A stretch of 64,000 nucleotides of DNA from Trichomonas vaginalis G3. Its lineage: Eukaryota > Parabasalia > Trichomonadida > Trichomonadidae. Shown one piece after another: positions 21,867 through 31,319 of the stretch. The position numbers were made by a program, and so were the translations under genes. The stretch spans positions 7,096,879 through 7,160,878 of the forward strand of contig NC_067206.1 in the NCBI RefSeq assembly GCF_026262505.1, given 5' to 3'. The notes under the pieces are model-generated. The model was not told the origin of the DNA. It saw only the letters and a list, made by a program, of their open reading frames with translations, and searched no databases. The first letter of the stretch is position 1. Each line of letters begins with the position of its first letter.

Positions 21867-22655
21867 ATGGCAGAAGACATAGTGGTTTATACTATTACGA
21901 CTAAAAAACCCTGAGTCATATAATTCTATAACAACAAACTTACAAAGTCCTCAAGGACGATATTGTAAACTGACCTTAAACACGATGACGACTAAAGCCT
22001 GTTTTGCTCTTTTGACACCAGAAGACTTTGTTGTTGTGAATGGTAAAAAATACTCCTTTGAAGATACTTACTCAGATATACCACCAACAGGTTTTGTTGA
22101 CTTATTTAATACTTTAAGGACGGATGTAACATGTGCTGCAAACTAGAGCAGGTTTCATTATGTTTGGATGTCCGACTGAGTTTAGTATAAACGATATGAG
22201 CTATAATACAAAACTTATATCTGGTTTTTACTACCAACAGTTTCCTATAACAGGAAAAGGTGTCATAAGGAATGTCTATTCCATTGACATTAAGCACACC
22301 AATCTTATATATTGTTTCAAACTTAGGTTCAAAGTGCTATTCGAATGTCGACAGAAACTACTATGACCAAAAGATACTCATGCGTATAAACAACACTTTC
22401 TCTGCTGGTTTGCCTATTGTTCATTCGAATGCAGAATTTTCAACCTTAGTGAACTCAAACACTTTGGCAAGTATAACGTTGACATTAGTTGACGCAAACT
22501 TTGTTCCTGTAAAACTTTTATGTCCTATGTATTTGTCAATGACGGCAGAAAGTTTCGAATTGGAAGATGCAACTGGTGAAAGTATTGTATTACAAGAACA
22601 ACTTCAACAACAAATAGCTCAAGAACAACAAATGCAACAAATAGCTCAAGAATAA
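21867..22655 (+). pseudogene. Gene D, left copy: putative minor capsid protein, frameshifted
   Basis: Left counterpart of 37604-38392. Extra bases near 21905 and 22140, plus a change near 22268, break the frame. The C-terminal part (22272-22655) is open and ends in the same Gln-rich repeat. Confidence 0.6.
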
Positions 22656-22683
22656 AAAAATATTTTTTTTTATTTTTATAAAA

Positions 22684-23265
22684 ATGTACGCTGGGTTTGT
22701 TGGAGAGGACCGTTGGAAAACTTGTTTGTTAGATGAGAAAATATGAAATTCACTGTTGTGAGTCATTTGAAGTCAGAAACAAAAAGACAAAAAGAGTTTT
22801 AAGCGAATGGGAGCAAAATAACGGATATGCTAGGATGAGGATTGGTGGAAAACACTATTTTAAACATGTTGTCATTGCAACTCATTTTATACGAACCCTA
22901 ACAATTTACCTTTTGTAGACCATATAAACCATATAAGAAACGACAATAGACTTGAAAATTTACGTTGGGTTACTTGTTCTGAAAACAGTAAGAACAGAGG
23001 CAAAATTAGAGATATTGTATTCGAATTTGTCGACGAACTAGAAGATGAAACAATTGAAATTACAGACTATGGTAAGCATACGTTTGAGTTTTACTACTAT
23101 AGCGAAGAACAGGACTCTTTCTACCTTTATACCGGCGTAAACTATAGAAAATTACAAGTATGTTTTACTAATGGCTATGCTTATGTAAACGCTAGAGATA
23201 CAGATGGAAAACACGTTCATATATTTCTCAACAAATTCAAGAAGCTATATGGCATACCATTTTAA
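22684..23265 (+). pseudogene. HNH endonuclease, left copy, frameshifted
   Basis: The same length (582 bp) as the intact copy at 29912-30493, but with an extra A near 22740 and an extra base near 22892 that shift the frame through part of the gene. Lies between D and E. Confidence 0.7.
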
Positions 23266-23302
23266 AACATTTTTTAAAACAGTATATTTTTACATATATT
23301 AA

Positions 23303-24163
23303 ATGTTTCAGGTTGAAAAACAAAGAACAAAAGTAGCAGATACAAAACCGTTAGACTATATCTTCACAAATGCCGGTAGGACTATATCAGATGAAGAAAT
23401 TTCATCCGGCTCCTACCGCTTTGACTTTCCAATTCGTTGGCTTCAAAGTCCTTCAGATGCAAAGGCAATAGGATTTAGAAGAGTTTTGTTTTCAAAAAGA
23501 ACTAACGCGTTTATGTTTGCAGTATATTTTCACGGTCAGTATAGAGGTTCTGACGGTCTACTAGACAAATTTGACGAAATGAGAATCTTTACGGTTCGTT
23601 CAGACGAAAGTCTTGAGAAGACTCTAAATGACTTTCAAACTCAAATAAACAAATATTATTGGGAATTTCAAGAAAAATACGACTCTTTACTAAATGGAAC
23701 ATACTATCTGAAACTAGAATATGACAAGATGAACTCCACAGTTTCATTTCAAAGGATTGAAAATAACCCTCCAAGAGATACACAGTTTTTATTTTGGCAA
23801 GTAGACAAACGTTCTTGGGCACAATTTCTTCGGTTACTAAACCAGAACGAACCATTACCACCTGACGGTCCGTTCTGGTTTATACGCCCACCAACAGATT
23901 TGACAGTTTATAGAAACGTGTTTGACCCTCAAAATGTCATGTGTCATGCAAGTTTCAGTTCAAGCAACAATAGTTTTCTTTGTATTGGTAAGGACTTTTA
24001 TGACTTTGCTTCTAAATTCTACGAACCACCGAGTAACAGTTTCTCTGACTTTCAAGTTTGGTTCACAACAAATGGTGTGCAACATATTGTTCCATTGTAC
24101 TACGACTTTTATCTCGAATTGTCTTTCATATATAACTACGGAGAAGTGCTGAAAAAGTATTGA
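23303..24163 (+). CDS. Gene E: putative structural (minor capsid-like) protein, intact copy
   Basis: The product has 286 residues, with many aromatic residues and alternating hydrophobic beta-like stretches (DFPIRWLQSP, FAVYFHGQYR, YYLKLEYDKM, QVWFTTNGVQ). There is no signal peptide or membrane helix. Its place at the end of the capsid block suggests a virion component such as a penton/minor capsid jelly-roll protein; this is inference from composition and neighbourhood, as I recognise no diagnostic motif. The right-arm copy (36097-36954) is frameshifted by a 2-base deletion, so this is the only intact copy. A hairpin module starts directly after its stop. Confidence 0.55.
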   Translation: MFQVEKQRTKVADTKPLDYIFTNAGRTISDEEISSGSYRFDFPIRWLQSPSDAKAIGFRRVLFSKRTNAFMFAVYFHGQYRGSDGLLDKFDEMRIFTVRSDESLEKTLNDFQTQINKYYWEFQEKYDSLLNGTYYLKLEYDKMNSTVSFQRIENNPPRDTQFLFWQVDKRSWAQFLRLLNQNEPLPPDGPFWFIRPPTDLTVYRNVFDPQNVMCHASFSSSNNSFLCIGKDFYDFASKFYEPPSNSFSDFQVWFTTNGVQHIVPLYYDFYLELSFIYNYGEVLKKY

Positions 24164-24171
24164 AAAATATA

Positions 24172-24225
24172 TTTTAGGGTAGATGGTTAGATGTAACCTG
24201 TCTTCTACCCTCTTTTCTACCCTCA
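24172..24225. repeat. Palindromic module, GGGTAGA variant, after gene E
   Basis: ATATATTTTAGGGTAGATGG continues into GGTTA...TAACC and then TCTTCTACCC. It has the layout of the common AGGTGA/TCACCT module, but both sides of each stem have changed together. The right-arm equivalent is at 36041-36093. Confidence 0.75.
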
Positions 24226-24414
24226 TGAATTTTCATGAATTTTGTGCTGAATTCGACAAAAATGAGTTTTTGGTTGAAAAAAGAGGTGGAGCCAAAAGTG
24301 GCTCGACCTCAAAACAAGCATTTTGTGAAGAATATACCAACCCGCGGAAAACAGCGGGTTGCTTTTTATACAAAGTTCAACAGGTGAATTTTCATGAATT
24401 TCCTTAAGATAGAA

Positions 24415-24660
24415 AAAAATATATTTTAGGCGACCAGGTGAGATTTCACCCGTTTTCTCACCTGTTTTCTCACCTCATGATTTCATCGTATATGTTTTGT
24501 CGAAACTTCTTCGTAAATGTTTTGTCAAGACTTCATCGTAATGAGCGTAAATGACCGAAAAATAATGTTTAGGTGAAGAGGTGAGATTTCACCTCTTTTT
24601 TCACCTGTTTTTTCACCCTCGTGAATTTTCATGAATTTTCATGAATTTTCATGAATTTCC
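24415..24660. repeat. Two palindromic modules and tandem units after gene E
   Basis: AGGTGAGATTTCACC cores near 24440 and 24580, separated by three copies of the GTTTTGTCnAnACTTCnTCG unit, ending in repeated GAATTTTCATG. The end of the left arm falls here. Confidence 0.7.
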
Positions 24661-24661
24661 T

Positions 24662-24726
24662 TAAGATAGAAAAAATAAAGTTAGTTTTATTTTTATTTAT
24701 TTTTTATTTTGTATGTAAGAACAGAA
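24662..24726 (+). promoter_or_regulatory. Shared leader 1: ATTTTGTATGTAAGAACAG
   Basis: A block of about 60 bases (AAGATAGAAAAAATAAAG ... TTTTATTTTGTATGTAAG) ends 3 bases before the ATG. It recurs before the next two genes (25994-26064 and 26702-26764), so it is probably a promoter/leader shared by the central genes. Confidence 0.6.
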
Positions 24727-25664
24727 ATGTCAACAATCGGCACAACAACAATACAAACAACTACAGCACCAAACTCGTTAGTCATGAACCCAACTTCAAT
24801 GTTGGTAGAGATGAAAAGCTTCATTCCTTCTTCATATACTTTCGAAACAAAAATCCAGAAGATAAAGCAGGAATTGTTAACAAGTAATTTAGACTGTAGT
24901 GCGAAAGATGAAACAAATGAACAGTATCTTTATGAAATGCAGGATATTATTGACCATCTACCTAAACTTCCTGAAATCCAACAACAAAAGCTTACTATTC
25001 CTGAATTCGATGAAATAGAAGTCAAAGCAACTGACTCAGTAGAAATAAAGAAGTTCATACGAAAGGTAAACTATGAGTTTCTAGGATTTCATTGCAACCA
25101 TAAAGTTATGGACAAAGATTGCGACATGGTATATAAGAATGTTTCTGACATATATAAATCTGGGGAGTTTAAGACCTACGACAACTTTGTTTCGTTAGCT
25201 GCAAAATGTGTATGGGAAATAAGAGATAAAGATAGAAGAGGTAAGGTATGGAACGGACAAATAAAACCCGCAACTTTTGAGTTAAAGAAAACCATTGACG
25301 CCTTAGTTGTTTTAGCAGGTAAGGTTTCAATGTACAATGCAAAAAATGAACCCGCAATGTTCAAAATGTAAAGCAGCAATGAGGAAATATAACTACTCGT
25401 CAAAGAGATAGAAAGAATGAGAAACGACTATGCAGATTTAAAGAAAGAAGCAGAAAAGCCAGCAGAAAATAAAATGGACATGTTAGAATTTCTGAAAAAA
25501 ACTATCCAACTGCTGACGATTTCCTATTATCTGACGTCAAGAAGAAGTATAAAGAAACTTTCGGTATCGTTAAAACATTCGATATACTGACAGAAGAAAT
25601 AGAAGCTACAAAACTGTTTAGGATTTCAAATATACATCATACAATTCATGTAAAACGCTTATAA
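24727..25664 (+). pseudogene. Unknown element protein with several frame breaks
   Basis: The ATG at 24727 follows the shared leader and opens 214 residues (to 25371). Coding character continues beyond that stop: KEIERMRNDYADLKKEAEKP... in one frame, then YPTADDFLLSDVKKKYKETF... in the next after an A-run, ending at TAA 25662-25664. The original product was therefore about 310 residues, now with roughly three breaks. It is lysine-rich and mostly helical. I do not recognise the family. It sits upstream of the KilA-N genes and shares their promoter-like leader. Confidence 0.5.
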
Positions 25665-25900
25665 AATAACAGGTGAAAAAAGAGGTGAAATCTCACCTCT
25701 TCACCTAAATATATTTTTGGGTCATTTACGCTCATTACGAAGAAGTTTTGACAAAACATTTACGATGAAATCATGAAAATTCATGTACGAAGAAGTCTTG
25801 ACAAAACATGTACGATGAAATCATGAAAATTCATGAGGTGAAAAATTAGGTGAAAAAACAGGTGAAATCTCACCTCTTCACCTAAAATATATTTTTATTG
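25665..25900. repeat. Two palindromic modules flanking 24-25-bp units
   Basis: AGGTGAAATCTCACCTC at about 25688 and 25862, each followed by TTCACCTAAA(AT)ATATTTTT. Between them are GAAGTTTTGACAAAACATTT-type units. Confidence 0.75.
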
Positions 25901-25993
25901 AATTCAGCAACAAAAATCTGAAAATGGCATATGGTTGCTTCCCTCGGAAAACCGAGAGAAGAGATTCCGTATGAAATTCATGAATTTCCTCAA

Positions 25994-26064
25994 GATAGAA
26001 AAAATAAAAAAATAACGCTAGTTTTTTTAAAATATTTTTTTTATTTTGTATGTAAGAACAGGAA
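25994..26064 (+). promoter_or_regulatory. Shared leader 2
   Basis: AAGATAGAAAAAATAAAAAA ... TTTATTTTGTATGTAAGAAC precedes the ATG at 26065. Homologous to 24662-24726 and 26702-26764. Confidence 0.6.
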
Positions 26065-26676
26065 ATGACAAACACTGAGTTTGAAACAGTTAAAAAGATA
26101 GACAATGAGACCAAAGTGGTTAGAATTGGTGATTTAAACGTAAGATACTCAAAGAAATACAAAAAATATTCTTTGTCAGACATTTTAACACCATCTGGAA
26201 AGAGAGCAAAGGACTGGGTTAGAAATGCTTCTAGTCAGAAAATTTTGACAAGAAATCCTGAGCTTTTGATATCGGTAAGATTTCATGGAACTACAGCATA
26301 TCTTATAGACAAAAGTCTTATACCACTAGTTTTGTTCTGGATTGACCCAGTTGTTGGATATAATTTCATAACATATGGTTCATTCGATACTGAACGTTGC
26401 AGTGAAGGCTTACTTTATATCGTTCAGAAACCGAAGGACTTCAATACAAAGAGATATAAGATAGGAAGAACATTTAATATAACTAAAAGATATGACAGTA
26501 CAGTCAATAGAGTCAAGGTTGTGTTTGTTAACGATATGAGAGCTGCAGAAACAGAACTACTTGAAAAGTTTGAGAAAATGTATGGTGCTCCCATAAAAGG
26601 TAAAGAAACGTTTGAAGTAGATGAGATAGATAGTGCTATAAAATTATTTGACGAAGTTGCTGAAAAATACATGTAA
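26065..26676 (+). CDS. KilA-N domain plus GIY-YIG-type (T5orf172/MUG113-like) nuclease domain protein
   Basis: The product has 203 residues. The N-terminal half (about 15-70) resembles KilA-N/APSES DNA-binding folds (YSLSDILTPSGKRAKDWVRN). The C-terminal half has the T5orf172-type GIY-YIG pattern: LLYIVQKP, then YKIGRTFNITKRYDS, a VFVNDMRAAETELLEKF helix with conserved Glu, and GKETFEVD. KilA-N fused to GIY-YIG-type domains is known from large DNA viruses and phages. It is the only central gene with a clean frame. A role in DNA modification, recombination or control of element genes is likely but unproven. Confidence 0.75.
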   Translation: MTNTEFETVKKIDNETKVVRIGDLNVRYSKKYKKYSLSDILTPSGKRAKDWVRNASSQKILTRNPELLISVRFHGTTAYLIDKSLIPLVLFWIDPVVGYNFITYGSFDTERCSEGLLYIVQKPKDFNTKRYKIGRTFNITKRYDSTVNRVKVVFVNDMRAAETELLEKFEKMYGAPIKGKETFEVDEIDSAIKLFDEVAEKYM

Positions 26677-26701
26677 AGCGTTTATTTTTGGTCTTTTATA
26701 C

Positions 26702-26764
26702 AAGATAGAAAATAAAGTTAATTTTATTTTTTTTTATTTTTTTATTTTGTATGTAAGGACAGAT
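26702..26764 (+). promoter_or_regulatory. Shared leader 3
   Basis: AAGATAGAAAATAAAGTTAA ... TTTATTTTGTATGTAAGGAC precedes the ATG at 26765. Third member of the leader family. Confidence 0.6.
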
Positions 26765-27603
26765 ATGTCAACAACAGAGAACACAACAACTGCTATCGTT
26801 CATGAAGCTATAAATGAAGAATATGAGTGGGTTCAGTTTAACAAACAACTCCGTCTCATTCGTTCGGTCAAAGACGATATGTACCAAATGCAAAGTATTT
26901 TGACAGCATGTTTTGCTCCAGATACTAAGAAACCACAAGACTGGTTTAGGAACCAAAGCACACAAGAATTTTTGAGCGAAGCACAGCGAGACATACTTTT
27001 TTCTGAAAACAGTGAAGAACAGCGAGTAAGTAAAAAATCTTACTCGCCTAAAACTCATGAAAATCGTGAAAAATTGCCAAACGGTTTGAGAGGTTGGTAT
27101 GTACATAGACTTCTTGTAAATGCTGTTGCAATGTGGGCTTCGCCTCGTTATGCTTGGTATGTTTGTAAACTTCTTGACGAAATTCATAGACAAGAACGTG
27201 AAGAGATGGAAAACAAGCTTGAAGCAAAAGAAAAAACATACAGAAAAGAATACCACGTTCGGTACCAAAAGGAAAGGAAAAGAACTATAAGTATATGATT
27301 TACACTGAAGAGATGGAAAATGAAGAAGACAGAGATATGGTTATGTTGCATTTAGTCAGAAGAAACAACAAAAGCTTTTACGACTTAGCTAAGATTTACA
27401 AATCTGACAGAAATTGGTTCTATCGCGAAAACTTACCGATTTCAATGACACCAAATGAAGATGTTAAACAGATAGTTCAAGATACGTTACCTCAAACACA
27501 CTATGATATGAAAGGTTGTACAATACTTACATTCAAAGAAGATTTACCGCTACTGAAGGAAAAGATAACAGAGTATTTTGACAACTTCAAACAAGCAGAG
27601 TAA
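26765..27603 (+). pseudogene. KilA-N domain protein, split by one frameshift
   Basis: The first frame (26765-27298) contains a classic KilA-N core, GLRGWYVHRLLVNAVAMWAS followed by PRYAWYVCKLLDEI, then a lysine/glutamate-rich coiled segment. The second frame (27295-27603, in-frame upstream reading KNYKYMIYTEEM) carries an acidic C-terminal domain like those following KilA-N in poxvirus-type proteins. The switch occurs within the purine run near 27270-27290. It could be a mutation, a sequencing error or programmed slippage; mutation or error is favoured because neighbouring genes show the same sort of lesion. Confidence 0.7.
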
Positions 27604-28066
27604 ATGAACTCTTTATTTTTCAAGCTTGACACCAAAGATGGCTCAGGTAGCTCTATAAGGTCAATTGCCTCGTCAAATCCTTCTGGCATTCCGAGTCCTT
27701 CCATCCGACATTCCAAGTTCTTCCTTCAGACAAGAAAAAAATTTCCCGACAACTGGAAAAAAATTTCCCGACAACTGGAAAAAAATTTCCTGTTGTTCGT
27801 CCGTAAACCATTCAAATTTTCGAAAATTGAGAACTTTTTGGTCGAACTTCAGAAAAAGTTTTTCCTTCCGACATTCCGAGTTTTTCCTTCCGACATTCCG
27901 AGTCCTTCCTTCCGACATTCCGAGTCCTTCCTTCCAACAGGAAAAGTCCTTCCTTCCGACAGGACACAAACGAATGTCCGACGTTCCTCTTCCTGAATGT
28001 CTTCCAAAGCCAGAAGAACCGACAGCCCCAGCACCACAACAGACTAAGACTAAACACTTACATTTT
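27604..28066. repeat. Low-complexity tandem repeats flanked by a 15-bp direct repeat
   Basis: TTTTTCAAGCTTGAC occurs at 27616-27630 and 28063-28077. Between them lie two copies of a 22-base unit TTTCCCGACAACTGGAAAAA (27738-27790) and four or more copies of TCCTTCCGACATTCCGAG (27855-27965). Frames on both strands are open but repetitive. Near 27975-28050 a natural-looking Pro-rich tail (MSDVPLPECLPKPEEPTAP) may be a gene remnant. No function called. Confidence 0.5.
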
Positions 28067-28941
28067 TCAAGCTTGACTTTTTACAATTTGAACTTTGTTC
28101 GCGTAGATGTGAATTCTGAAAGAAGTATGAGGGTCTTGTATGACTTTATACTTCTCCCATAGTTCATGTCTGTCAAACTTACCTGCCATGGACTCTTTCA
28201 TAAGTTCCATGAAATCGTCTTCGGACAATCCAGGGAAAAGTATTATGTCAGTCAGTATTCTCTTTACATCCTTACTTAAACTCTTGGCTGTCTGTACACA
28301 AATGACAACAGAGATGTTAAAGTGTCTGAGCTTCTTGAGAATTCGACACATGTCTTGTTCTCTGTTCTTTAACAAAGGATGAGAAGCAAAGTCATCTAAG
28401 ATAAGAAGACATCTGTGAGGGTAAGTCTTCCAATCGTAAGATTGCAATTTCTTCGAAATGTATTCTATCTCTTTCTGTTTGTTTCTGAAGTGTTTCTTCT
28501 CTAATATTCTCTGCATTTCCTCATTTGGGTCTTTAAACTTAGAATTGACATACTCATTTATAGCATTGTACTTCAAAACTCTTCTTTGGTACTTCTTTAT
28601 CCAATCTAACAACTCAGTATCCTTTATACATACTAACTTAGACTTCTTTATAATATCTTTGAACGAATTTACGGTTTGGTCAAATTGACCAGATGTCGAA
28701 CAAATGACAACTAACTCATAGAATGGGTTCTTCTCATCTAGTTCTTGTTGTTGTGCAGCCATTTTAAGATAAGTGAAAGTCTTACCCGACCCAGGTGGTG
28801 CAATTAGACCTGTTATACCATTCTGAGCAAATAAGAACTTGTCATGTATGGGTTTTATCTGAGCATTTTCTAACTTCCTCTTGTTCTTCTTAAAACATTC
28901 TCAAATTTCTTGTCAATGTCAGCAAACTTTTTTTCTAACAT
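28067..28941 (-). pseudogene. A32-like genome-packaging ATPase (FtsK/HerA superfamily), one frameshift
   Basis: Starting at the ATG at 28941, about 15 codons precede a one-base loss in a TTTTAAGAAG run (28886-28895). The frame that continues contains Walker A, LIAPPGSGKTFTYLK (around 28770-28810), and the rest of the domain, with Walker B CLLILDDFASH (about residue 115 counted from the methionine at 28762) and a downstream VVICVQTAK sensor-like strand. The size (about 290 residues) and motif spacing fit the poxvirus A32/Polinton packaging ATPase, which drives DNA into capsids. It is the only copy in the element. Divergent from the gene at 28979, with 37 bp between the two ATGs. Confidence 0.75.
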
Positions 28942-28978
28942 ATTTTTAGAAAAATTAAAATTTTTTATCTTTTTGAAA

Positions 28979-29433
28979 ATGTCTAGCGATTTCGCTATCT
29001 ATATTCGAGACAAAGCTTTTTGACAGCAAAACATCTGTCGACCATAAAATCTTACATAGTGTAAACAAGAAAGGTGAATTTGTTCTAAAGTTCTGTTTCT
29101 GGGAATATGACAAGAACCATAAAACATTAGCAGAGAAGTCTTTAAGTTTGTCAATGACAGACTTGTTGACAGAGATGACGCCGATTGGAAAGATGAAGTC
29201 CAACAAAAGTTCTTAGAATGCAAAGAAGACACATGCGCTGTTCTTGAAGATGAAATAGGAAACAGAATAGAAGAGCTATTAAAGGACAAAGAACTTTTAC
29301 AAAAATATGGTTCTGAGAAGTTTGACATAACTCCACCAGAGAAGAAGAAGAAGAGAGAGAAGAAAGAAAAGAAAGTAGAAGAAGAGAAGAAAGAAGCCTG
29401 AACCAGCCAGAGAAAAAGAAATTTGACATGTAA
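28979..29433 (+). pseudogene. Unknown lysine/glutamate-rich protein with frameshifts
   Basis: The ATG at 28979 opens MSSDFAIYIRD, then coding shifts frame near 29020 (DSKTSVDHKILHSVNKKGEF) and again near 29137 (VNDRLVDRDDADWKDEVQQ). The tail is highly charged. One tail frame stops at 29401; the other ends KKKFDM at TAA 29431-29433, inside a palindrome shared with the convergent gene. About 150 residues if whole. No known domain. Confidence 0.45.
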
Positions 29434-29452
29434 AAATAAAATTTTATTTTTA
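29431..29452. terminator. Perfect 22-bp palindrome joining two convergent stop codons
   Basis: TAAAAATAAAA followed by its complement TTTTATTTTTA. The first TAA is the probable stop of the plus-strand gene and the final TTA is the stop of the minus-strand gene. A likely bidirectional 3'-end signal (the TAAA at trichomonad stop codons is associated with polyadenylation). Confidence 0.5.
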
Positions 29453-29869
29453 GAACATTTCTGGGTCAATGTCAATGTTCTCTTCCTCTTTAGGAGCAAA
29501 CACCGGCTTAGACTCTAAAATCTTTTTACCCAATTTACCTTGAACTTCAACTATCTTAGACTCATAATATTCATAGTCGTCTGCTTTCTTTGGTTCATAA
29601 GGTATAACAAGTTTGTATGCTTTGCCTTCTTTAAGGTTTGAAAACCTTCTGTCAAAATTTTCTTTGACTGCTAACAAACCTTCTATGTCTAAGTCTTCAA
29701 ATTTCGCACCATTTTTAGTCACAATAGCAAACTTAACTGGTTCGATGTTCCAAACTTTGTCAAATGTAGACTTTTCAAAATGGTAGAAGTAAACATTCAA
29801 ATATGTGAATGGAGCTAACTTATCTTTGACTTCTGTCATATATTTGTTGACTGAAATATATTTCGTCAT
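29450..29869 (-). CDS. Unknown element protein, 139 residues
   Basis: Intact frame, MTKYISVNKYMTEVKDKLAP at the start, Pro/Glu/Asp-rich end (EEENIDIDPEMF). The beta-rich middle (YLNVYFYHF, VKFAIVTKNGAKF, AYKLVIPYEPKK) could suggest a small single-stranded-DNA-binding or structural protein, but no motif supports a choice. Convergent with the 28979 gene; the HNH gene follows 40 bases upstream in the same orientation. Confidence 0.6.
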   Translation of the reverse strand: MTKYISVNKYMTEVKDKLAPFTYLNVYFYHFEKSTFDKVWNIEPVKFAIVTKNGAKFEDLDIEGLLAVKENFDRRFSNLKEGKAYKLVIPYEPKKADDYEYYESKIVEVQGKLGKKILESKPVFAPKEEENIDIDPEMF

Positions 29870-29911
29870 CTTTTCTATCGGATAAAAAAATATTTTTTTT
29901 AAAAAAATGTT

Positions 29912-30493
29912 TTAAAATGGTATGCCATATAGCTTCTTGAATTTGTTAAGAAGTATTTTAACGTTTTTTCCATCTGTATCTCTAGCGTTTACATAAGCAT
30001 AGCCATTAGTAAAACATACTTGTAATTTTCTATAGTTTACGCCGGTATAAAGGTAGAAAGAGTCCTGTTCTTCGCTATAGTAGTAAAACTCAAACGTATG
30101 CTTACCATAGTCTGTAATTTCAATTGTTTCATCTTCTAGTTCGTCGACAAATTCGAATACAATATCTCTAATTTTGCCTCTGTTCTTACTGTTTTCAGAA
30201 CAAGTAACCCAACGTAAATTTTCAAGTCTATTGTCGTTTCTTATATGGTTTATATGGTCTACAAAAGGTAAATTGTTAGGGTTCGGTATAAAATGAGTTG
30301 CAATGACAACATGTTTAAAATAGTGTTTTCCACCAATCCTCATCCTAGCATATCCGTTATTTTGCTCCCATTCGCTTAAAACTCTTTTTGTCTTTTTGTT
30401 TCTGACTTCAAATGACTCACAACAGTGAATTTCATATTTCTCATCTAACAAACAAGTTTCCCAACGGTCTTCTCCAACAAACTCAGCGTACAT
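29912..30493 (-). CDS. HNH homing-type endonuclease, intact middle copy
   Basis: The product has 193 residues. About residues 10-55 look like a NUMOD4-like segment (W at position 11, then YEIHCCESFEVRNKKTKRVL and GYARMRIGGKHYFKHVVIA). The HNH core follows: FVDHINHIRNDNRLENLRWV, with the His-Asn-His/Asn pattern of HNH_3 nucleases, then a C-terminal beta-rich domain repeating YYRKLQVCFTNGYAYVNA. Such enzymes cleave specific DNA and spread themselves or adjacent DNA. Four copies exist in this element (22684, 29912, 33448, 36992); this is the only one with an open frame throughout. Always next to D. Confidence 0.85.
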   Translation of the reverse strand: MYAEFVGEDRWETCLLDEKYEIHCCESFEVRNKKTKRVLSEWEQNNGYARMRIGGKHYFKHVVIATHFIPNPNNLPFVDHINHIRNDNRLENLRWVTCSENSKNRGKIRDIVFEFVDELEDETIEITDYGKHTFEFYYYSEEQDSFYLYTGVNYRKLQVCFTNGYAYVNARDTDGKNVKILLNKFKKLYGIPF

Positions 30494-30523
30494 TTTTATA
30501 AAAATAAAAAAAATATATTTTTT

Positions 30524-31315
30524 TTATTCTTGAGCTATTTGTTGCATTTGTTGTTCTTGAGCTATTTGTTGTTGAAGTTGTTTCTTGTAATACAATACTT
30601 TCACCAGTTGCATCTTCCAATTCGAAACTTTCTGCCGTCATTGACAAATACATAGGACATAAAAGTTTTACAGGAACAAAGTTTGCGTCAACTAATGTCA
30701 ACGTTATACTTGCCAAAGTGTTTGAGTTCACTAAGGTTGAAAATTCTGCATTCGAATGAACAATAGGCAAACCAGCAGAGAAAGTGTTGTTTATACGCAT
30801 GAGTATCTTTTGGTCATAGTAGTTTCTGTCGACATTCGAATAGCACTTTGAACCTAAGTTTGAAAAAATATAAGATTGGTGTGCTTAATGTCAATGGAAT
30901 AGACATTCCTTGTATGACACCTTTTCCTGTTATAGGAAACTGTTGGTAGTAAAAACCAGATATAAGTTTTGTATTATAGCTCATATCGTTTATAACTAAA
31001 CTCAGTCGGACATCCAAACATAATGAAACCTGCTCTAGTTGCAGCACATGTTACATCCGTCCTTAAAGTATTAAATAAGTCAACAAAAACCTGTTGGTGT
31101 ATATCTGAGTAAGTATCTTCAAAGGAGTATTTTTTACCATTCACAACAACAAAGTCTTCTGGTGTCAAAAGAGCAAAAACAGGACTTTAGTCGTCATCGT
31201 GTTTAAGGGCCAGTTTACAATATCGTCCTTGAGGACTTTGTAAGTTTGTTGTTATAGAATTATATGACTCAGGGTTTTTAGTCGTAATAGTATAAACCAC
31301 TATGTCTTCTGCCAT
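30524..31315 (-). pseudogene. Gene D, middle copy 1, frameshifted
   Basis: Whole-length counterpart of 37604-38392 with breaks near 30585, 30865, 30995, 31090 and 31180. Single-base insertions dominate. Ends in the same Gln-rich repeat. Confidence 0.6.
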
Positions 31316-31319
31316 TTAC

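Larger units (their letters stand above)
14975..24650 (+). repeat. Left inverted arm of the Maverick-like element
   Basis: Carries A, B, small antisense gene, C, D, HNH and E in order, with terminal repeats at its start. Matches the reverse complement of about 35600-45614 with scattered substitutions and many 1-2-base indels, plus length differences in the repeat-rich spacers. Similarity stops near the CACCCTCGTGAATTTTCATG run at about 24620-24650. Confidence 0.75.

Noticed and set aside
24703-26762. GTATGT...ACAG before three genes as tiny introns
   Set aside because: GTATGT fits a trichomonad 5' splice site, but the distance to ACAG (about 14 bases) is too short and the branch-point ACTAAC is absent; a shared promoter/leader is simpler.
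28979-29499. Minus-strand Phe/Ser-rich frames at 28955-29499
   Set aside because: Antisense to a Lys/Glu-rich coding region; typical shadow composition.
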